A stretch of 64,000 bases of DNA from assembly GCA_973895155.1 (NCBI GenBank), contig OZ316892.1:8432001-8496000 (forward strand). Direction: 5' to 3'. Source of the DNA: Marsupella aquatica. Lineage: Eukaryota > Marchantiophyta. The position numbers were made by a program, and so were the translations under genes. The number at the start of each line of letters is the position of its first letter. Position 1 is the first letter of the stretch. The notes beneath the pieces are model-generated. The model worked only from the letters and a program-made list of their open reading frames with translations, made no database searches and had not been told where the DNA came from. Below, one piece after another: positions 41,411 to 52,293 of this stretch.

Positions 41411-41685
41411 AGGGAGCGAATTGTGATTTGTGTTCCAATTAGATAGAGCCATTGTGAATTGTGTTTAATGTTTACTTGTCCAGAGAGGTAGCCACGCAGA
41501 GAGAAAGTGAATTAATGAAATAATTCCACTCACATCTCCCGAATATTGGTTGAGAAGGCCTCATTTTGTGGTGCAGTGGTAGGTGTGGCAGCTGGAGTCT
41601 TGAAAGAGGAACAGTGCAAGCCAGCCACATGCGTTGGTCTTCAATTGGGAAGTGGTGAAAACTTGGAGCTAGGGTCTCTAGGGAG

Positions 41686-43521
41686 ATGGACTCCTTGTTA
41701 GCCAATTATGGTTCTGATGAAGAAAATGCCGATTCTCCGCCCAGATCGCCGAGGCCTGCCTTTGTGAAGACTGCTGTAGCCCCTGCACCAGATTGGAATC
41801 GTCCGTCTTTTTCTGGGTCTCTCCCGCCTCCCAAAAATTCTGCTCCAGAGACATCATCCCTGTGGGATGATGAGGACGAACCAGTGAGACGGTTCAATAA
41901 AAATTCTGTTCATAATCCCGGAGATGGCCAGCAACGAAAGCGACCTCCAACCTCTTTGTTCAATTCCTTGCCACTTCCCAATAATACCGCTCTTAAAACT
42001 GCTGTTCGGGATGATGAGGACGAACCTCTGAAACGTCCTAAGAGAGAGATTGGTGACGGGGAGAGTGACCTAGAACTAACAGCTCCTACAACCACTTTCT
42101 TCAGTTCTTTGCGTCCTCCCAAAATTGAGAATGGCGGTTGGGGTGATCCTCCCAAAGTAGGTCCCAAAGCACCTAAGCTAGAACCTGTGGATGACGACAG
42201 AGTAGAGATGAAACAGAGTGGCGCTCGCTTCTCAAATCTACTCACTCCCAAACTTGAACCAGCAACAGTTCCGACAAATTTCTTCGACAATCGTGGCTCT
42301 CTTGCAGATGAGCTTTCCGAAAAAGATAATATCTCTGAAGGGAAGACATCTTCTTTGTTTGCAAAGTTGCCACCTCCTGCATCATCTTCGAAGCCTTTGT
42401 TTGGGAAGCTCCCTCCTCCATCTACCTCTAAGGCAAAGCAAGTGGTGTCGTTCAAGCCTCCGATCAATTATGCACTTCTAGAAACCAAGGAGGAAGACGA
42501 TTTGGAGCGGAGTAGAAAACGATCAAAGCTTTCTAAGCAGAATGACACAGCAACAAAACCTGAAGTAGGGGACGACCTAATTGCCTTGCTTCCAGCACCC
42601 AAAAACAGTTTGGGATCAGGGGCAGCTCTCGGTGGTGGTGGCTCCCAGGGCGGACGCCGCACTGTGATGGAGACCGCATCTGACCCCTACAGGATGGCCA
42701 GGGAGCCACATTCTATCCCCGGCCCTGGAAATCTCTCTCGTAAAGTAGAGAAATCTGAGTCGAAGGTCGAAGTAGTAGGGGTTTCAAATTATGGATATGG
42801 GATGGAACCGGCTGTACAATCAAGCGAAGTCTCTTATGCACAACCTGATGGCGGGTACCATGATCCCCATCATGGAAATGCCCAACAGGTATATGCACCT
42901 TATGAGTATGAAACTGGTGATAGATATTCGGTTGGGAACGGGTATGTTGAACAGAGTTGGCAGTACCCTGAAGAAAATGCATATGGCACTACGAGCCAGC
43001 AGAGCCAAGGAAGTACTCCTGTAAATGTGCTTGCAGAGGTTGTGAAGAAGGAGAGGAGAAAAGGAAGGGATGAGCCGCCGCCTCAGATGATCGAAGTGAA
43101 GCAGGCTGACCTTACTGGTGGATCGAAATTGAGGGAGGACCAGATCCGCACAACTGGTATTGCGTTTGGCCCTAATTACAAGGTATGTCTGGATCTCTTA
43201 ACACCTTATTCGTATTTCTTTCTTCCCAACCTTCTGATCATGTGGGCTTCATGATGGGAGAGGTAGTACTCCGTAATCCGTATAGACTCTGCTTATTTGG
43301 AGTCATGTGATGGTTCTGCCGAATGGTAAACTTAAATTTTGGTGGGAAAAATTGATCAGCCTGCTGCATCAAACAAAGATAAGCCGTCGAAAGTTCACCG
43401 AAGGAAACACCAAATTGGAGCTCTGTATTTCGACATGAAACAGAACGAGATGAATTTGCTTGATAGACGTTCGAAGGGCAACTTGACAAAGGCCGAGACT
43501 CAGGCTAAGTATGGTTGGTGA
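41686..43521 (+). CDS. PRCC-like proline-rich nuclear protein, two exons
   Basis: A homologue of PRCC, a nuclear protein associated with pre-mRNA splicing factors in animals; the plant role is poorly known. Exons 41686-43182 and 43360-43521 (GT at 43183, AG before 43360, phase 0) give 552 aa. The N-terminus MDSLLANYGSDEEN is typical. Residues 20-330 are disordered, with repeated P-K-x-E/L-P and DDEDEP motifs (DDEDEP occurs twice). The conserved C-terminal region begins with ADLTGGSKLREDQIRTTGIA and ends in exon 2 with HRRKHQIGALYFDMKQNEMN and LTKAETQAKYGW, a strong family signature. The start is the first ATG of the open frame. The locus has a degraded partial copy at 48.6-50.1 kb, so this is the functional member here. 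Confidence 0.92.
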
Positions 43522-43690
43522 AGGTCCTCTGGGATCATCATTGAGCACATATGTTGTACAAAGTGCTTCTGATCTATTGAAAGCTGAAAGTGGGTCATTA
43601 GAGAGATGACTATACATTTGGATTGCCAGAGAAATATACTATTTGTATCCATGCATCAAGAGGGACCAGTTCTGATTGGGGCAATTAACT

Positions 43691-43785
43691 GAGCCTCAAC
43701 CTGCATCCTCAGTCGCATTATTTGCCACCCTTCACAATGAATGGTGGCAAATAGTGCGAGAAATGAATGTGTAAACTGAGGCTCA
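43691..43785. repeat. 95-bp foldback (MITE-like)
   Basis: TGAGCCTCA at 43691 pairs with TGAGGCTCA at 43777-43785. Inside, CGCATTATTTGCCACC pairs with GGTGGCAAATAGTGCG. It lies about 170 bp past the PRCC stop codon, in or near the 3' UTR. It is absent from the duplicate locus, though that whole stretch is deleted there. Confidence 0.8.
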
Positions 43786-43887
43786 GTGTGCTTTCATGTC
43801 CACACAGTAGCAACATGCGTGATCTGGATCCTTGCAGCTGGATTTAATTGCACAATCAGCTGGGGATTTCTAGGCAAGGAATTGTAT

Positions 43888-44350
43888 GAAAACATGAGTG
43901 AAAATCAGCAATGTTCTCACATAGAGAGCAGAGCATGTCGCCCGAGTCATCAAAAGCTCAACTTGGAATACAGTTGTAATCGACCTTCGAGTCGTCCGAG
44001 TCATGAAAAGCTCAACTTGGAGTACAGTTGTAATCGACCTTTGAATCGCTTCTGGATATCCATGCTTTGAAGTTAATAACAAGTCGGCGCATCTGAGCCC
44101 CTGCACTGAAAATTGACCCTCTTTAATGAAAATTGAAGATAACCATTGAACAGACTGAATAGACAGGAGAATCAAGTCGTCCAACTCGCATTCAGTGTGT
44201 TGGACCAACTGGTGAGGCTTTTCGTGCTCACATGACTAACGAGATAACTCAAGAGATAACTCTGATTTGAACATGGATCAGACTTATCTCTTGATCATGT
44301 CGGCCTCACGAGTGTTCTTTAAGAGAATGAATCAGAGTTGTCTCTTAGAG
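43888..44350 (+). repeat. PRCC downstream block with inverted repeat, duplicated at 49741-50190
   Basis: TGAAAACATGAGTGAAAATC onward matches 49741 onward. Within it, a ~55-bp unit (CCGAGTCATCAAAAGCTCAAC and CCGAGTCATGAAAAGCTCAAC) is tandemly repeated. At 44248-44350, CTCAAGAGATAACTCTGATT pairs with AATCAGAGTTGTCTCTTAGAG to form a hairpin of ~20-bp arms. Confidence 0.75.
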
Positions 44351-44509
44351 TCATTCGTGTTCACGAGTGTGCTCGAGAGAAAACTCTGATTCGAAAGCAA
44401 GGTTGTCGTCGCCGTGACTATGTAGGAACACCAAGGCCCAGAAGGAGGGGAGCTCAATGATTTGCCCTCCTGCCTTTCTCTTCTTCTTGTTGTGGTCCAT
44501 TTCCTCACA

Positions 44510-44830
44510 CCAAATGCAAATCAAGTAGGGTGGCCTTTACCATCCTTTGGCGAGCTGAGGCTGTTGGATTTAGGGCTTCTAGTCAACTCCCCTTCGTGAC
44601 TCTCCTATCTTGTTAACCCCGGAGCTCTACCAAGTGTTTCAGTACATGGCTCAATAGGGTTCTTGCTCTTTGGCTGTTCGTTGGGGTTCCTATCCTTTGG
44701 CCCTGGGGGCTTTTTGGCTTTTGCATTTTTGCGGTTTTCTCCTTTTGTTTCCCCCTCTATTGGGTTTTTTGGCCTTTGGGATCATCTCTTTTGGTTCGGC
44801 ATTGTTGTTCCTTGGCAGTTATAAGACTTG
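44510..44830 (+). repeat. Dispersed repeat family, copy 2
   Basis: Counterpart of 39940-40640: GAGCTCTACCAAGTGTTTCAGT, CTTTGGCCCTGGGGGCTTTT, TCTATTGGGTTTTTTGGCCT and GTTGTTCCTTGGCAG occur in the same order. Confidence 0.6.
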
Positions 44831-46280
44831 GAGACATTCTTTGCTAGATACAAAATTGTTGGCAAAGGAGTGAATGGATGGGCCACTGGTGGTACCATGG
44901 TGACATTAAGGTCAATAATTTGTCTTTGGGCCCCCAGGTGGTCCCACAATTTCAGTCTAGCTCTTATAAGCTGTCCAGTGATAGGACCCTTGCAACTTAT
45001 GTTCTTGCTACCACTTGGTGGTTGATCTGGGCTGCCTGGCCGGATTAGTGGATTGCTTTTCTGCTGTTTCGGGCCCTTGTCCCTGGGGATGTCATGTTGG
45101 GTTAGGGCCCTCTCCGGTTTCCTTGACAGAAATAGAAATGGAATTGCACTCAGGTTCCATCACTCTTGGAGACATTCTATGCTAGATCCTGCATTGTTGG
45201 CAAAGCAGTGAATTTTACTATGTTATCCCTTATTGGAAAAATAGTGCCAGAACAGCAGCCATAAGGGATGTGTGCAAAATTGGAGCATTTTGCTCTAGGA
45301 TTTGCCAGTTCACTCAGTTCATTGAGAGAAACTAGCCAAATATCCAATGGTGGAGATGCAACCCATCATTATCTGATAATATTTCAAATATAGGCTTTAT
45401 AGAGAATAATTCAGCAACCAACACTACAGATTGAGAGTGCAAGCCAAAAAGTCACGGATTGCAACTCCAGTAGTTCAAACCTGTTAGGCATCCATGCATC
45501 TGAGTTCTTGAAGGGAACAGTGAGGTATTGCTTAATGGACCCCCAAACCAAACTTTTCTCTTCAACCAACCATTCAAGGTTTTAAGTTCGTTGATGAAAA
45601 GTCTATCAATGGTCCAGATCATTCAGGGATCCACCAAGTAATACTTTTCATTTTAGGTGTCCATCAAGCATATGCCTCACATATATTACATTTTAAAGAT
45701 AATTTTATAATACTAAGTCTATACCATTGTATAATTAATTTGGATAAAGTTTAAGACCTTGTTTTGACACATCTAGGGGAGGTTTTTAGTTGCGGATCTT
45801 GACTACTCTACCACTTAGCTCCAGTGTCAAGCTCTTCTATGGTCCAGACGCCAGGATGGCCATCCAAAGGGGATGAAGTATGAAGAGCTTGAGAGCAAGG
45901 GAGTGTTACACCAGCAAAGGCAATGCGCTAAGTTGGGGTCGCGCACAAGGGATTTGGACTGGCAATAAGAGCTGGTCAGACCATGAGCAGGGTCAAGCTC
46001 GAGGTGGACCATCTCAACTCCAAGACAGGTCTTGAGCTCTAAGGGCTTGAGTGAAAGCTCCTCTTGGGCCTAAGTGCATGGAAGTTTAATTAGTTCATGT
46101 GAAACAGACGCTTAATGCATGACAATGGGCGGGGGCTTGGGTGGAGCTGCCTGGGACCCCTGACAAACCTTGAGTCTTGAGGGTGGGCGAGTGTGATACG
46201 GTTAGTGTGTTGAGGTTAAGTTGAGGGTACTGATTTCTGTCCAGTGATGAAAACTGACAGAATATTGACTGTTAGATACT
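44831..46280. other. Spacer, nothing recognised
   Basis: No coding frame of note. The phrase CTTGGAGACATTCT(T/A)TGCTAGAT occurs at 44827 and 45169, a short direct repeat. Confidence 0.4.
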
Positions 46281-46546
46281 TTGCTTAACCAGGGATGGAA
46301 AAAGGTGGCAAGGTAATAATGAAACTGAAAGGGATGACAAAATATGTAATGAGACCAAAAAAAAAAATGGCTATGTATCAAAATATGTAATGGACAAAAA
46401 AAGAGTGGCTATGAGTAAATTGCATAAACTTTATGTGATATATACTTGTGGTGTTCAAGTTTTGCTCATGCATTTAGTGGAAGGAACTACTCGTTCACTA
46501 CCCAGCAACCCTTCTGCTGCCTGCCACTAATCACACATCAAAATGT

Positions 46547-46790
46547 GGTAATATAGTGTGCACTAATTGATTTAAATAAAAGACCTGCCAGTAATCAAGT
46601 AATACAGTGTGCACTCATTGATTTAAAAAAAGAAGAAAATAACAGGTTTATCATGGTATGGAGGGTTGTCTGTGGAGGATGTCTTACATATTTTGATGTG
46701 CAAAAGAAAATAACAAGGTTTATCATAATATGGAGGGTTGTCTATGGAGGATGTCTTACATACTATATGTCATATTTTGATGTGCGGGTA
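46547..46790. repeat. Nested local tandem duplications
   Basis: GTAATA(T/C)AGTGTGCACT(A/C)ATTGATTTAAA occurs at about 46547 and 46600. GAAAATAACA(A)GGTTTATCAT, TATGGAGGGTTGTCT and GGAGGATGTCTTACATA occur at about 46634 and 46706. The second copy of the latter carries an extra CATACTATATGT-like insertion. Confidence 0.8.
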
Positions 46791-47104
46791 CGAGGACCCC
46801 TTCGACTGCACAGAGTATATGTGTAAACTTTCGTGTCAAACCGTGAAGGCAACATGACTGTGCATCTGTCACGGCAAAATGCTCTGGTGCTGCTCCTTTC
46901 TGGATGTTTCGTCATATGGGTAGGCCTTGCAAATCATAATCGGGCAAGGGTCAACTAGTGTATGAGATATATCACTGCTATGTCATGCAACCGGTGCGTT
47001 TTGTGTCGGCGCTTTGCGTAGATTGATGGACGAGGGTTTCATCCTTCCCTCCCTTCTCCGTTGCGAGCTGTAGCGTGCTATAGGACGGGTAATAATCCTG
47101 CGCG

Positions 47105-47206
47105 ATGGAGGCTCTTCAATCGAGCTACACGCAGTTCAGGAAGGCTAAGGTGGCAGAGTATGGACTCCCGACCGCCGTCCGCACCGCTGCAAGAAGACTA
47201 TGCTGA
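47105..47206 (+). CDS. Upstream open frame in the NudC-gene leader (33 aa)
   Basis: An ATG-to-TGA frame of 33 codons, beginning MEALQSSYTQFRKAKVAEYG and ending ARRLC, lies ~350 bp before the NudC-domain start. Its composition looks protein-like. It may be a translated uORF, a first exon of another transcript, or chance. No family is recognised. Confidence 0.3.
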   Translation: MEALQSSYTQFRKAKVAEYGLPTAVRTAARRLC

Positions 47207-47557
47207 GACATCGAGAGAGAGGCTGATCGAGAGAAAGCTTCAGAACAGAAGTTCTTCCCGAAGAAAGTTCGTCGATGAACATCAAGAGTGAGCTTGAGTA
47301 TTGTGCAACGTTGAGGAGGTGCGTCCGAGCTCGAATCTTCTGCACTCGCACAGCGCTGCTTTGCTTCGAGTTTTTTGGGGCGTTCTGCTTCAATGATTTG
47401 ACGATTCGAAAGTGATCGATGTCGATTAGGGGTTAGGGTTAGACGGTCTGACAGACGTAAGTAGGGAAATCTGTCCTTCTGATTGAGGGTTGGTGGTCCT
47501 GGACACCCGCTGGAATCCATCCAATTGAAGGGGTAAAGATTTTCTGTAGCTTCCAGG

Positions 47558-48031
47558 ATGGCTGAGAAACTTGCCCCTCAAAGCCGCCATGCGTTCATCC
47601 ACGACGGGAAAACAGTGTATGAATGGGATCAAACTTTGGACGAAGTCAATATCTATTTGTCTCCGCCTCCCAATGTTCCAGCAAAAATGCTCTATTGTAC
47701 GATTAAGTCAGAACACATCGAAGTTGGAATCAAAGGAAATCCTTCCTTTCTCAATCATGACCTGTCCGGGCCAGTGAAGCTTGATCAATCATTCTGGACG
47801 ATAGAGGATGGCACAATGCACATAACATTGCAGAAACGAGAAGTGGGACAACCATGGCCATCAGTGATAGTCGGGCATGGACAGTTGGATGTTCTCACAT
47901 CAGAAGAAGAGCAGCGCAGATTAATGCTTGAACGCTTTCAGATTGAGCATCCAGGATTTGACTTCTCTCAAGCTCAATTCACTGGCAACTGCCCAAATCC
48001 TAGAGAGTTCCTGGGAGGTATTAAGCAGTAA
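47558..48031 (+). CDS. NudC domain-containing protein (NUDCD2-like), intronless
   Basis: A small CS-fold (p23-like) protein of 157 aa, the same length as human NUDCD2. These proteins are Hsp90 co-chaperones. The CS domain spans about residues 20-95: YEWDQTLDEVNIYLSPPP is the entry strand, and SFWTIEDGTMHITLQK carries the conserved W80. The family-specific C-terminal helix is RLMLERFQIEHPGFDFSQA (about 120-139), followed by the conserved FTGNCPNP tail. The ATG sits in a CCAGGATGG context, and no earlier in-frame start extends the homology. The gene is a single exon, and a dihydrolipoamide dehydrogenase fragment starts right at its stop codon. The co-chaperone role is inferred from the family. 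Confidence 0.92.
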   Translation: MAEKLAPQSRHAFIHDGKTVYEWDQTLDEVNIYLSPPPNVPAKMLYCTIKSEHIEVGIKGNPSFLNHDLSGPVKLDQSFWTIEDGTMHITLQKREVGQPWPSVIVGHGQLDVLTSEEEQRRLMLERFQIEHPGFDFSQAQFTGNCPNPREFLGGIKQ

Positions 48032-48395
48032 ACCTATTCCTGGGATTACCATTTATGAGATAAGATCGAATCCTCTAGTGGAGCTTTTGAGTTTAAGGGA
48101 ATCATTGGAGAAAATGGTTGTGATTGGAGGGGGTTACATTGAGCTGGAAATGGCCTCTGTGAGGGGTCGTCTAGGCTCAGGAATCACTGTTGTGGAATTT
48201 GGAGACGTGATTGTTCCTTCCTTGGATGCAGACATCCGGAAATCATTCCAAAGAGTCCTGGAGAAGCAGAAAATGAAGTGTAAATTAAAGACCGAAGTGA
48301 GCAAGGTAGAGCCTTGTGGGAATGGGTCATACTATGGTAGAGGCTTCCTAAGAGAGAAGCAAAGGATGCAAAAAAGCTGGTGGAAAATATAATCC
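48031..48395 (+). pseudogene. Dihydrolipoamide dehydrogenase fragment
   Basis: The frame after the NudC stop reads IPGITIYE, then EKMVVIGGGYIELEMASVRG, GITVVEFGD, IVPSLDADIRKSFQRVLEKQ and KMKCKLKTEVSKVEPCG. This matches the NAD-binding segment of mitochondrial lipoamide dehydrogenase, the E3 component of 2-oxoacid dehydrogenases. The FAD-binding N-terminus with its redox cysteines and the dimerisation domain are missing. The conserved GYIGLEMGSVWGRLG is altered (G to E, W to R). No start codon belongs to it. It is a dead fragment about 100 codons long that now probably lies in the 3' UTR of the NudC-domain gene. Confidence 0.85.
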
Positions 48396-48614
48396 CCAAG
48401 ATGAGCTGGAAGTGAGGTTTTTACCTTCCATGATATAGGAGTTTCTTGGGGTGGGGATTCATTCTCTCTTTAATTAACCAAAATTTTCATTTTGTAGTCT
48501 TACATGTATGCTGTAAAGTCAAACGTTCTCTGAGAACAAACGCATCGCCGCTTGGTCTTACTTTACTTCGTGGTTTTCTGAGCAGTTGAAGCTGGTACCA
48601 CCGACCGATCCTTG
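48396..48614. other. Short spacer, nothing recognised
   Basis: Separates the dehydrogenase fragment from the duplicated PRCC block. It could carry the 3' end of the NudC-gene transcript. Confidence 0.35.
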
Positions 48615-50190
48615 GTTAAGGCTTTCATGGCTCCAGGTGAAGGGCCTCATGAATTGAATGTATGAAGTGGTGTCAAGCTGGGTGTAGTGTACTCAATAAG
48701 TTAGATCTTCGAAACTTGTTCGGGAGCAAGTTCCTTCTGTAACCCTAGATTCGGGATAAATGAATGGATGACAAAATCTCTGGAAGCTGTGTATAGTATG
48801 TCCGTCTTCGTAGCATTTTCGCGGAACGATTTTGTTTGGAACCCTAGACTGTGGGGTGACGTGAGATCAGTGAATGAGAAAGAGAGTTTGGAGTTGACGG
48901 GGTCCGGTGTACAAGGGTGCACGTGAGACAACATGTCCGGAAATGAGATGATAGATTCCAATTATGATCGAAAATTAGGTCATCTGACTGACTTGTCTTT
49001 CATGTCTACTTGTGCAGCAAGAGAAACACTCATAGAGAGGAAGTGAGTTGTGATTTGCTTTCCAAATAGATAGAGCCACAGAAAGAAAGAGAATTGTGAA
49101 TTGTATTTAATCTCTGGACAAGCAAGTTTAGTTGTCCAGAGAGGTAGACACACGCAGAGCGACGGTTGAAAAAGATTTCTTTTAATAATCCCGGAGATGT
49201 CCAGCAACAAAAGCGACCTCCAACCTCTTTGTTTAATTCCTTGCCACGTCCCAATAATACCGCTCTCAAAACTGCTCTTTGGGATGATGAGGACTAACAA
49301 AAGCGACCTCCAACCTCTTTGTTTAATTCCTTGCCACGTCCTAATAATACCGCTCTCAAAACTGCACTTTGGGATGATGAGGACGAACCTCTGAAACGTC
49401 CTAAGAGAGAGATCTGTGACGGGGAGAGTGACCTCGAACAAACACCTCCTACAACCTCTTTCTTCAGTTCTTTGCGTCCTCTTAGAATTGACAACGGCTG
49501 TTGGGTTGATCCTCCCAAAGTAGGCACCAAAGCACCTAAGCTAAAACCTGTGGATGACGACAGAGTAGAGAAGAAGCAACCTGACGCTCGTTTCTCAAAT
49601 CTACTCATTCCCAAACTTGAGCCAGCAACCGTGCCTAAGAATTTCTTACACAATTGTGACTCTTTTGCAGATAAGCTTTCCGAAAAAGATGATATCCCTG
49701 AAGGAAAAGACCGTTGTTTGCAAAGTTGCCACCTCCTGCATGAAAACATGCGTGAAATTCAGCAATTCGCTCACATAGAGATCAGAACATGTCGGCCGAG
49801 TCATGAAAAGCTCAACTATACAGTCAGAGACAGGAATACAGTTATCATCTGCCTTCGAATCGCTTCTAGATATTCATGCTGTGACGTTGATAACAGTCTT
49901 CGCAGCTGAACTCCTTGGCTGAACATTGACCCTCTTTAATGAAAATTGAAGATAACAATCGAACAGACTGAACAGACAAGAGAATCAAGTCGTCCAACTC
50001 GCATTCGGCGTGTTGCTCACATGACTCACGAGATAACTCAAGAGATAACTGTGAATTGAAAGCAAGGTTTCTTATGTCTGACAACATGACTCAAGAGACA
50101 ACTCTGATTTGAGCATGAATCTGACTTATCTCTTGATCATTGCGCGCGCACGATTGTTCTCAAGAGAACGAATCAGAGTCATGTCTTGAG
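48615..50190 (+). pseudogene. Broken partial duplicate of the PRCC-like locus
   Basis: Segments match the PRCC locus in order: 48620-49020 to 40975-41400 (upstream), 49160-49730 to 41886-42370 (middle of exon 1), and 49741-50190 to 43888-44350 (downstream). Missing are the start codon region and the first ~65 codons (41686-41885), plus everything from 42370 to 43887, including the conserved C-terminal domain, the intron and exon 2. The middle part has a 90-bp internal tandem duplication (49206 and 49296), with a TAA stop at the junction (49293-49295). The rest stays open for ~190 codons only because the frame runs on into the 3' block. No functional PRCC could be made. Confidence 0.9.
50090..50190. 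repeat. Inverted repeat at the end of the PRCC duplicate
   Basis: CTCAAGAGACAACTCTGATT pairs with AATCAGAGTCATGTCTTGAG. It is the counterpart of the hairpin at 44248-44350 and keeps the pairing despite substitutions elsewhere. Confidence 0.75.
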
Positions 50191-50639
50191 TGGGTTATCA
50201 CTCAAGAATGAATCAAGAGCACGAATCATAGTTATCTCTTGAATGACATTATTAAGGTACCAAACCTATACCTTTAGTTCATTGAACAAAGTTGATGACC
50301 TTGAAATCCCATCAACTTTAAGATGTAATGAGCAACTCTGGTATGCATCTAAGGGAGGTTTTACCTGGTTTCGATAATACTTACGAGCTACACAACTTGG
50401 CGATCAAAACGAGGTTGGATGTTTGTGATTGGTTGACTTTGTCTAGAGTTCACTCAAGTTTGCTTGTGAGGGGACCATCCCGGGGAACCAGATCTAAGCT
50501 AGGTTATGGATTGGAAGTAGTGGAGGGATGCCATTCTACAAAGGAAAGGTCCAATTTCCTAAAACTGGTCAAAGAAAGTACAACGGAGTACAAGCAAAAG
50601 AGGTCCATAGAGGACAGACACTAAACTCAAAAAAGACAG

Positions 50640-50830
50640 GGCAAATGCAAATCCCCAGACCCTAGAAAGAATATTATATATATCAAACTGCCAAAAACAA
50701 AGAGCACCCAGCCTGGAGACAAATCCCTCATGCAAGAAACCCAATCAAGGGAGAAAAAGCAAAGGGCCAAATAGCCAAAAGGACCATGACATAAACCCAA
50801 GGCAATAAAAGCCAAGGAACCCAAACATAC
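50640..50830 (-). repeat. Dispersed repeat family, copy 3 (reverse)
   Basis: On the minus strand, GGTTCCTTGGCTTTTATTGC, TTTGGCTATTTGGCCCTTTG and CCCTTGATTGGGTTTCTTGC echo the order of words at 44660-44780. The copy is diverged. Confidence 0.4.
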
Positions 50831-51763
50831 ATCCTACCTCTCGGTAAACTGAAGGTAGAAAGAAGAAAAAATAAGAAACAAAGATCTACCACTGCAATAG
50901 TGTGATGATCTAATGGTTCACGTCAATGTAGTAAGTAACAAGTCAGCAAGTGGGACAGGGAAATACTCTAAAGCATTAAGGAGAAGAAAACCAATTTACT
51001 AAAGGGGGGCAAACAAAGCACAATGGAGTGAAAGAAAATGAGTTCCAAATAAGATAAATTGGAGAGGCAAAACCCTAAAACCCAGAAAGAACACAAAATT
51101 GGCAATAAATGTCTACCACTATAATAATCTGATTATGTTATGGTACACATCTAGCCTGGTAACTAAGTCTGTAAGTGGGACATGGATTTCACGTGAACAA
51201 TTGAGATAATAAAAAAAATGGACCAATTTACAAAAATATGCTGAAAAAATACAATGAAATACAAGCAAAAGAGTGTAAGAGGGAACAATCTTCAAACTCA
51301 AAACAACAGTGCAAGGCAAATTAAAGGAAGAACGTGAAGAGATGACATTTGTAAAAACTTACATCCCAGTGCCACCAAAATGGAGTCCCACTTTTGGGTG
51401 GTATTTGTGTCAAATGAATGAACCATATATTTTGTGTGTCAGTGCATGCTTGTTGCTTGTCTCTGTATGGTGTCACCAATTTCCCAACATTTGGTTCTTT
51501 TAATGCTACTAATACTTATTTCCATGCGAAGGTTGGGCATCCTGCAAGAGTGATCTCCCTAATTGCACAAGCTAATATCATTGATTAGTCTTTACACTGG
51601 GTTGGCCAGCAAAGTCCACATGCTTTTTGTATTTATATCAATATCAGGCCGGTGGAATAGTCTTGGCACCAATACACAGTCAGGCAATGGTCACCTGCAG
51701 CATCCTCCCTAATGGTACCTAATCGTATCAGATTCTCCATTAATTTGCATCGATCATATCAAT
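50831..51763. other. Spacer, nothing recognised
   Basis: AT-rich, with partially repeated phrases (CAATTTACTAAAG / CAATTTACAAAAATATG; AATGGAGTGAAAGAAAA / AATGAAATACAAGCAAAA). No gene signal. Confidence 0.4.
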
Positions 51764-52293
51764 AGCTCGAGAGATATACTTAATGGACCTCCAAACCAAT
51801 CTTTTTCTCTTAATGGACCAAAAGATGAAAAATCTCTCCCAGTGGACTCAAAGTTTTAGATTCTCTCCCAGTGTACCCCGGGGCCCACTCTGTAGAGCAA
51901 TGTTCTTGTGAAAATGTTTACCACATAGTTCAGGCTGACGATGATAACACTGTGGGTTAGTCCAGTATAACATCAAAAGGTAGATGTGGAGTGTGTGAAT
52001 AACAAAGGCCGTGGCCAGTGGCCACAATGGAGCACCAAAGTGTCAGAACCTCCCTGCTTGGTTGTATACATTGTGATTCCTGTATTCAAACTAGAGATGA
52101 AGGGGCTTATGGTTGCATTGGAGCACCCAAGCGCAATAGCAAGGCCTCCCAACTTGGTCGAATACAATTTGGCTAATGTATTTAAACTACAAATGATGGA
52201 TCTATCACCGCATCGGAGTACCCAACTGTAGCATCTCCCAACTCGGTTGAATATATTTTTATCCAAAATACAATCGCACTGAAGCATGCAAGC
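51764..52293 (+). repeat. Older dispersed repeat interrupted by the copia insertion
   Basis: GAGATATACTTAATGGACCT, CTTTTTCTCTTAATGGACCA, TTTTAGATTCTCTCCCAGTG and GGGCCCACTC recur at 60908-61035 in the same order, and on the minus strand at 62195-62295. Downstream the phrase TTGGT(C/T)G(A/T)ATACA.TT..GT.ATTTAAACTA recurs within 52040-52190. The copia element sits at the right edge of this segment. Confidence 0.7.

Noticed and set aside
44670-44873. 67-codon hydrophobic frame
   Set aside because: It lies in a dispersed repeat with similar frames at the other copies; no membrane-protein family is recognised.
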